NCBI GenBank assembly: GCA_037190665.1
Contig: JBBCJT010000081.1
Span: forward strand, 1 to 46,360
DNA: 46,360 nt
Direction of reading: 5' to 3'
Source: JBBCJT01 sp037190665
GTDB taxonomy: Bacteria; Pseudomonadota; Alphaproteobacteria; Acetobacterales; Acetobacteraceae
Shown: positions 42,360 to 46,360 of the stretch, in pieces
Position numbering within the stretch: the first letter of the stretch is position 1
Layout: each line of letters opens with the position of its first letter
Made by a program: the position numbers and the translations under genes
The notes under the pieces: model-generated
The model's input: only the letters and a program-made list of their open reading frames with translations
Told to the model about the DNA's origin: nothing
The model's database searches: none

Positions 42360-43146
42360 TGCGCAGCACGTCGTCCGGGTCCTCGCCCCACCAGCGGCGC
42401 GACAGCAGCTCGATCTCGACGAAGCCCTCATAACCCGCTGCCTCCACCATCGCGCGGATCCCGCGGATGTCGATCACCCCGTCGCCGGGCATGCCGCGAT
42501 CGAAGACGAGATCGGTCGTCGGCACCAGCCAGTCGCAGGCATGGAAGCCGGCGATACGCCCCTTCGCACGCGCGATCTGGGCCGGCAGGTCAGGGTCCCA
42601 CCAGAGGTGATAGACATCCACCGCGACCGCGGTCCCCTCGCCCAGCTCGTCACAGAGGTCGAGCGCCTGACGCAGCGTGGACAGCACCGAGCGGTCCGCA
42701 CATGTCATCGGGTGCAGCGGTTCCAGCGCCAGCGTCACCCCGGCGGCACGAGCATCGGGCAGGATCGCGTGCAGCCCTTCCCGCATCATCTCCCGCGCGC
42801 CGCGCAGGTCGCGCGAGCCAGGCGGCATGCCGCCGCCGAGCACGACGAGGCTCGCCGCGCCGATGGTCTCCGCCTCCGCGATGGCGCGGCGGTTGTCCTC
42901 GATGGCGGCGGCGCGGCCGGCGGTATCTGCGGCGGGGAACATCCCGCCCCGGCAGAGGCCCGTCACGGTCAGCCCGGCGTCGCGGATCTGCCGCGCGGCG
43001 GCGGCAATGCCCATCTCCGCCAGCTTGTCGCGCCACGGCGCGATGCCGGGGATGCCGTGCCGGATGCAGCCTTCGATGCATTGCGCAAGCGACCAGCGCT
43101 CCCGCACCGTCACGGTGTTGAGGCTGAGCGGACCTGGGGCGCTCAC
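42328..43146 (-). CDS. Sugar phosphate isomerase/epimerase-like TIM-barrel protein
   Basis: The product has 272 residues (xylose isomerase-like AP_endonuc_2 fold, as in IolE/IolI). The start is a GTG at 43146 in a GTGA overlap with the DUF993 stop; the open frame further upstream lies inside that gene and is not coding. Probable metal ligands are Glu142 (LALEPLHP), Asp177 (VAVDVYHLWWD), His202 (GFHACDW) and Glu245 (FVEIELLS), in the family spacing. Its 3' end overlaps the oppositely directed enolase-superfamily gene by 32 bp. Genes of this type commonly accompany Gfo/Idh/MocA oxidoreductases in pathways that use 3-keto sugars or inositols. Confidence 0.87.
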   Translation of the reverse strand: MSAPGPLSLNTVTVRERWSLAQCIEGCIRHGIPGIAPWRDKLAEMGIAAAARQIRDAGLTVTGLCRGGMFPAADTAGRAAAIEDNRRAIAEAETIGAASLVVLGGGMPPGSRDLRGAREMMREGLHAILPDARAAGVTLALEPLHPMTCADRSVLSTLRQALDLCDELGEGTAVAVDVYHLWWDPDLPAQIARAKGRIAGFHACDWLVPTTDLVFDRGMPGDGVIDIRGIRAMVEAAGYEGFVEIELLSRRWWGEDPDDVLRIMKQRHATVV

Positions 43147-44303
43147 GCCACACCATGCACGGCGAGAAGCTGCCGCATGCGGGCGACCGCCAGTTCGGGA
43201 TCGCGCAGCAGCCCGGCCTTGTCGGCCAGTCGGAACAGGTCGGAGAAGTGCCGGATCGAACGTGTGCTCTGCTGGCCGCCGACCATCACGAAATGGTCCT
43301 GATGCCCGTTCAGCCACGCCATGAACACCACGCCGGTTTTGTAGAACCGCGTCGGCGCCTTGAAGATGTGCCGGCTGAGCGGGACGGTGGGCGCGAGGAT
43401 GTCGTGGAAGGTGGCGAGGTCGTTGCGTTGCAGCGACGCCAGCGCGCCGCCCACCGCCGGCGCGATCGGGTCGAAGATACCCAGCAGCGCGTGCGAGTAT
43501 CCCTGCTCGTCGCCGGCGATCAGTTCCGCGTAGTTGAAGTCATCGCCGGTGTACATGCGCACGCCCTTCGGCAGGCGGCGGCGCATCGCGATCTCCTTCT
43601 TGTCGTCCAGCAGCGAGATCTTCACCCCGTCCACCTTGTCCGCGTGCGCATGGATGACGGCGAGCGCCGTCTCCATCGCCGCCATGTGGTCGTGGTCGCC
43701 CCAGTAACCCTCCAGCGCCGGATCGAACATCTCGCCCAGCCAGTGGATGATCACCGGCTGCTGCACCTGCGACAGGATGCGGCCATAGACACGCTCGTAA
43801 TCCGCGGGGGACCGAGCCGCCTTCGCCAGCGCGCGCGAGGCCATGAGGATGATGCGCCCGCCCATCGCCTCCACGGCCTCGCACTGCTCCTCGTAGGCGC
43901 GGATCACGTCGTCCACAGTGACGTCCGGGCCTGGGGCGAGGTGGTCGGTGCCGGCGCCCGAGGCCATGACCGCGCCAGGCACGTCCTTCATCGCATCCAG
44001 CGAGCGGCGGATGAGAAGCTGCGCGCCTGCCCAGTCGAGCCCCATGCCGCGCTGCGCCGTATCCATCGCCTCCGCCACGCCGAGGCCGAGCGACCACAGA
44101 TACTTCCGGAAAGCGATGGTGCGGTCCCAGTCGATCTTCACGTCCAGCCACGGGTCCTGCTCGGCCAGCGGATCGGCGACGACATGCGCGGCGGCGAGTG
44201 CGACGCGGGGGAACGGGGGCGCGGCCTTCGGAAACTCGCGCGGCGCGGAGGTCGTGTAGGTATCGAGGCGTCCGTCGCCGTTCGGAAGGTCGATGGTCGG
44301 CAT
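43143..44303 (-). CDS. DUF993 family protein, DHDPS-like aldolase/lyase
   Basis: The product has 386 residues. The ATG at 44303 has a strong GGAGG site 7 nt upstream. DUF993 is a TIM-barrel group related to dihydrodipicolinate synthase. Visible features are LAAAHVVADPL (36-46), VMASGAGTDHL (112-122), PVIIHWLGEMFDPALEGYWG (183-202) and GVKISLLDDKKE (226-237), where Lys228 is the probable Schiff-base lysine. The function is not established. It lies 21 bp after a second DHDPS-like gene and overlaps the TIM-barrel gene by 4 bp, forming a conserved-looking trio with it. Confidence 0.84.
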   Translation of the reverse strand: MPTIDLPNGDGRLDTYTTSAPREFPKAAPPFPRVALAAAHVVADPLAEQDPWLDVKIDWDRTIAFRKYLWSLGLGVAEAMDTAQRGMGLDWAGAQLLIRRSLDAMKDVPGAVMASGAGTDHLAPGPDVTVDDVIRAYEEQCEAVEAMGGRIILMASRALAKAARSPADYERVYGRILSQVQQPVIIHWLGEMFDPALEGYWGDHDHMAAMETALAVIHAHADKVDGVKISLLDDKKEIAMRRRLPKGVRMYTGDDFNYAELIAGDEQGYSHALLGIFDPIAPAVGGALASLQRNDLATFHDILAPTVPLSRHIFKAPTRFYKTGVVFMAWLNGHQDHFVMVGGQQSTRSIRHFSDLFRLADKAGLLRDPELAVARMRQLLAVHGVA

Positions 44304-44324
44304 CACGTCACCTCCGTTTGCCGC

Positions 44325-45371
44325 TCAGGTCAGCCAGCGATCGAGATTGTCGCGCACGAATGTATCGTCGGTGAGGTCGAGGTAACGCGCCGCGACGCGC
44401 GCGATCAGCTCCCCCTGCCCCGGCGACAATGCCTCCTTCGGATCGAGGCACCAGATGCCCTCCAGCAGCCCCTGCCGCCGCAGGACTTCATGGCAGCCGG
44501 CGATGACGCCGTGGAAGCCGTTCGCGACATCGAAGACGGCGGCGTTCATCTCCGTCACCTGCGCATCGCGCGCGAGCAGCGCGGCCGGGATGGGGCCGTC
44601 ACCCACTACCCGGCAAGCGCGGTGCAGTTCCACCGCCGCGCGCGTCCAGACCGACCAGTGCCCGAGCAGGCCGCCGACGATGCGCAGCACCCGGCCTTCG
44701 CCCAGGTCGAACGGCGTCAGCAGGTCGGCGACGATGTGATCGTCGTTGCCGGTGTAGAGTACGATCCGATCCGCCGCCCCCGCATCGTGCACGCCACGCA
44801 GCACGTCCAGCGTGGCGTAGCGGTTGAAGGGTGCGATCTTGATGGCGACCACGTTGTCGATCGCCGCGAAGCGCCGCCAGAACGAGGCCGGCAACACGAC
44901 GCCACCGACAGCCGGCTGCAGGTAGAAGCCGAACACCGGCATCTCCGCCGCGACGGCGTTGCAATGCGCGATCAGTTCGTCCTCCGACGCGCCCTTCCAC
45001 GCGGCGAGCGAGAGCAGAACCGCATGGTAGCCGAGGTCTCGCGCGAGGCGCGCTTCGCTCACCGCCTGCGCAGTGCGACCGATGGCGCCGGCGATCATAA
45101 TCGGCGGAACGTCGCGGGCAGCGGCGATCTCGGCCGCCTCACGCAGGACCTTCTCGAACAGGCCTGTCTCGCGGATGGCGAACTGCGTGGTGTGCACGCC
45201 GACGGCGAGCCCGCCCGCCCCGGCGTCGAGGTAGTAACGCGACAAGGCGCGCTGACGGCGAGGGTCCAGCCGCCGGCTGGCATCCAGCGCCAGCGGATGC
45301 GCCGGGATCACGCAGCCCGCGCGCAGCCTCTCTATGACGCCAGCGGACCAGTCGGCCCAGCGCAGCCCCAT
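44325..45371 (-). CDS. Dihydrodipicolinate synthase family protein
   Basis: The product has 348 residues. The ATG at 45371 has GGAG upstream. The barrel shows CVIPAHPLALD (20-30), AGAGGLAVGVHTTQF (50-64), GFYLQPAVGG (148-157, Tyr150 in the YNxP position) and VVAIKIAPFNR (174-184, Schiff-base Lys178). GTTGE is replaced by AGGLAVG, so it is not a lysine-biosynthesis enzyme. I infer an aldolase or lyase acting on a keto-acid or keto-sugar. It diverges strongly from the L-2-keto-3-deoxyarabonate dehydratase in the same window. A 74-bp gap separates it from the epimerase gene upstream in the same direction. Confidence 0.85.
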   Translation of the reverse strand: MGLRWADWSAGVIERLRAGCVIPAHPLALDASRRLDPRRQRALSRYYLDAGAGGLAVGVHTTQFAIRETGLFEKVLREAAEIAAARDVPPIMIAGAIGRTAQAVSEARLARDLGYHAVLLSLAAWKGASEDELIAHCNAVAAEMPVFGFYLQPAVGGVVLPASFWRRFAAIDNVVAIKIAPFNRYATLDVLRGVHDAGAADRIVLYTGNDDHIVADLLTPFDLGEGRVLRIVGGLLGHWSVWTRAAVELHRACRVVGDGPIPAALLARDAQVTEMNAAVFDVANGFHGVIAGCHEVLRRQGLLEGIWCLDPKEALSPGQGELIARVAARYLDLTDDTFVRDNLDRWLT

Positions 45372-45445
45372 TCCCGTCTCCGCCCCCGATATGCGGCGAC
45401 GGTGGGCGGCGGGGGAGCAGCGGTCAAGTCAGGGCGGCGGGTCGA

Positions 45446-46360
45446 TCAGAACCGGCCGTCCCGCACCTCGAACTTCGTCGGCTTGCCCAGCGCGCGGCCA
45501 CCACGCGCCACCCAGTCGGCGATCCAGTCGATCATCAGCGTGAGCGGTACCGTCGGGTATCCGAACAGGCCGAACGCCCGCGCGGCGTTGGACAGCAGGG
45601 CCTCCGGCGCCTCGGTGCCATCGAAGACCGGCGCACGCCCGAAGATCTCGCCGAAGCGCGTTGCGAGCCAGCGGATCGAGATGGTCTCCGGCCCGGTGAC
45701 GTTGACGATCGGGCAGGACGGATGGGCATGGCGCAGCGCGCGCAGCGCCCAGGCATTGGCGTCGCCCTGCCAGATCACGTTCGCATGCCCCATCGCGAGC
45801 GGCACCGGCACGCCCGCATGCACCTTCGCCGCGATGTCGTGCAGCACGCCGTAGCGGAGGTCGATCGCATAATTCAGCCGCAGGCCGATGCAGTGCGTAC
45901 CGCGCGTTGCGGCCGCATGCTGGAACACGCGCTCACGGCCGAGGCAGCTTGCGGCATACTCCCCCACGGGCGCAGGGATCGCCGCTTCGTCCGGCGCCGA
46001 CCCGTCGAGGCGGGAGAGCGGCAGCACGTTGCCGGTGGAGAAGAAGGCGATCCGCGACGCCGCATATCGTTCCGCGACCATCGCCGGCAGGAGCACGTTC
46101 ATCGCCCAGGTCAGCGGCTCGTTGCCGGTGGAGCCGAACTTGCGCGCGGCCATGAACACGACGTTCGGCGCATCCGGCAGCGCGGCGAGGGCGGCGCGAT
46201 CGGTCAGCTCCGCCGCGTGACACTCGATGCCCCAGGATTCCATGCGCTCGCGCAGGCCCTTCTCGCTCCAGCGCGCGACCGCGATGACGCGGCGGGCGGG
46301 ATCGGCGCGCTTCGCCAACCGGCACAGCGTCGGCCCCATCTTGCCGCCTGCGCCCAACAC
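45446..46360 (-). CDS. NAD-dependent epimerase/dehydratase (5' end cut by window)
   Basis: At least 304 residues of a short-chain-type epimerase are present, and the gene runs off the right edge, so only a few N-terminal residues are lost. GAGGKMGPTLCRLA is the glycine-rich NAD motif. VVFMAARKFGSTGN, RIAFFSTGNVLPLS and GEYAASCLGRER (where the usual YxxxK is YAASCLGRE) follow, so the catalytic Lys of the YxxxK pair appears absent and the enzyme may be non-standard. INVTGPETISIR-like sequence (VNVTGPETISIRWLA) supports the family. It heads the leftward four-gene group, and context suggests action on a sugar or keto-sugar. Confidence 0.82.
   Translation of the reverse strand: MLGAGGKMGPTLCRLAKRADPARRVIAVARWSEKGLRERMESWGIECHAAELTDRAALAALPDAPNVVFMAARKFGSTGNEPLTWAMNVLLPAMVAERYAASRIAFFSTGNVLPLSRLDGSAPDEAAIPAPVGEYAASCLGRERVFQHAAATRGTHCIGLRLNYAIDLRYGVLHDIAAKVHAGVPVPLAMGHANVIWQGDANAWALRALRHAHPSCPIVNVTGPETISIRWLATRFGEIFGRAPVFDGTEAPEALLSNAARAFGLFGYPTVPLTLMIDWIADWVARGGRALGKPTKFEVRDGRF

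Overview
The window is very GC-rich (about 70% by eye), densely coded on both strands, and carries two complete tripartite tricarboxylate (TTT) transporters, a TRAP transporter, several Tat-like binding-protein leaders and non-phosphorylating sugar-acid enzymes. This points to an alphaproteobacterium, most likely of the Acetobacteraceae (Roseomonas-like). The assignment is inferred from gene content and composition, since no rRNA or tRNA is present.

Left third (1-15.8 kb). After a truncated ABC ATPase and a gene-free stretch of REP-like palindromes, a leftward seven-gene operon runs from 14316 to 1099. In transcription order it encodes a membrane-anchored HtrA-type protease, a membrane protein with a YfaP-like outer domain, a SrfA-like protein, SrfB (actin/Hsp70-fold ATPase), SrfC (GTPase), a bitopic Sel1-repeat protein and an exported von Willebrand A (VWA) protein. 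Two lipoproteins, one with a glycine zipper, are transcribed divergently. The first three membrane proteins share one N-terminal domain, a single membrane helix, a short helical or coiled-coil stretch and low-complexity Pro/Ala-rich sequence, but carry three different outer domains. This looks like a multi-part envelope machine driven by two cytoplasmic NTPases, and it is the best candidate for an undescribed system.

Middle (15.8-30.4 kb). A solute-binding protein and an amidase diverge from each other. A ten-gene leftward operon then runs from 29656 to 18938: a PdxA-like dehydrogenase, two full TTT transporters in tandem (each in order receptor, TctB, TctA), a sugar lactonase-type amidohydrolase, L-arabinonate dehydratase and L-2-keto-3-deoxyarabonate dehydratase. 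Together they would import sugar acids or lactones and convert them to 2-oxoglutarate semialdehyde. A GntR/FCD regulator diverges from this operon.

Right-middle (30.4-39.7 kb). A leftward TRAP operon (receptor, cyclase-family hydrolase, DctQ, DctM) diverges from a rightward operon holding a SAF-domain oxidoreductase, a sugar-binding protein and two tandem beta-hydroxyacid dehydrogenases. The promoter region here shares a near-identical site with the one beside the GntR gene, so both halves probably form one regulon. An acetyltransferase and a YdhR-like protein follow.

Right end (39.9-46.4 kb). A Gfo/Idh/MocA oxidoreductase and an enolase-superfamily protein face a leftward group of four: an NAD-dependent epimerase (cut by the window end), a DHDPS-like protein, a DUF993 protein and a xylose-isomerase-like TIM barrel. 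This looks like a second carbohydrate catabolic locus with no assigned substrate. No tRNA, rRNA, CRISPR array, insertion sequence or phage gene was seen.
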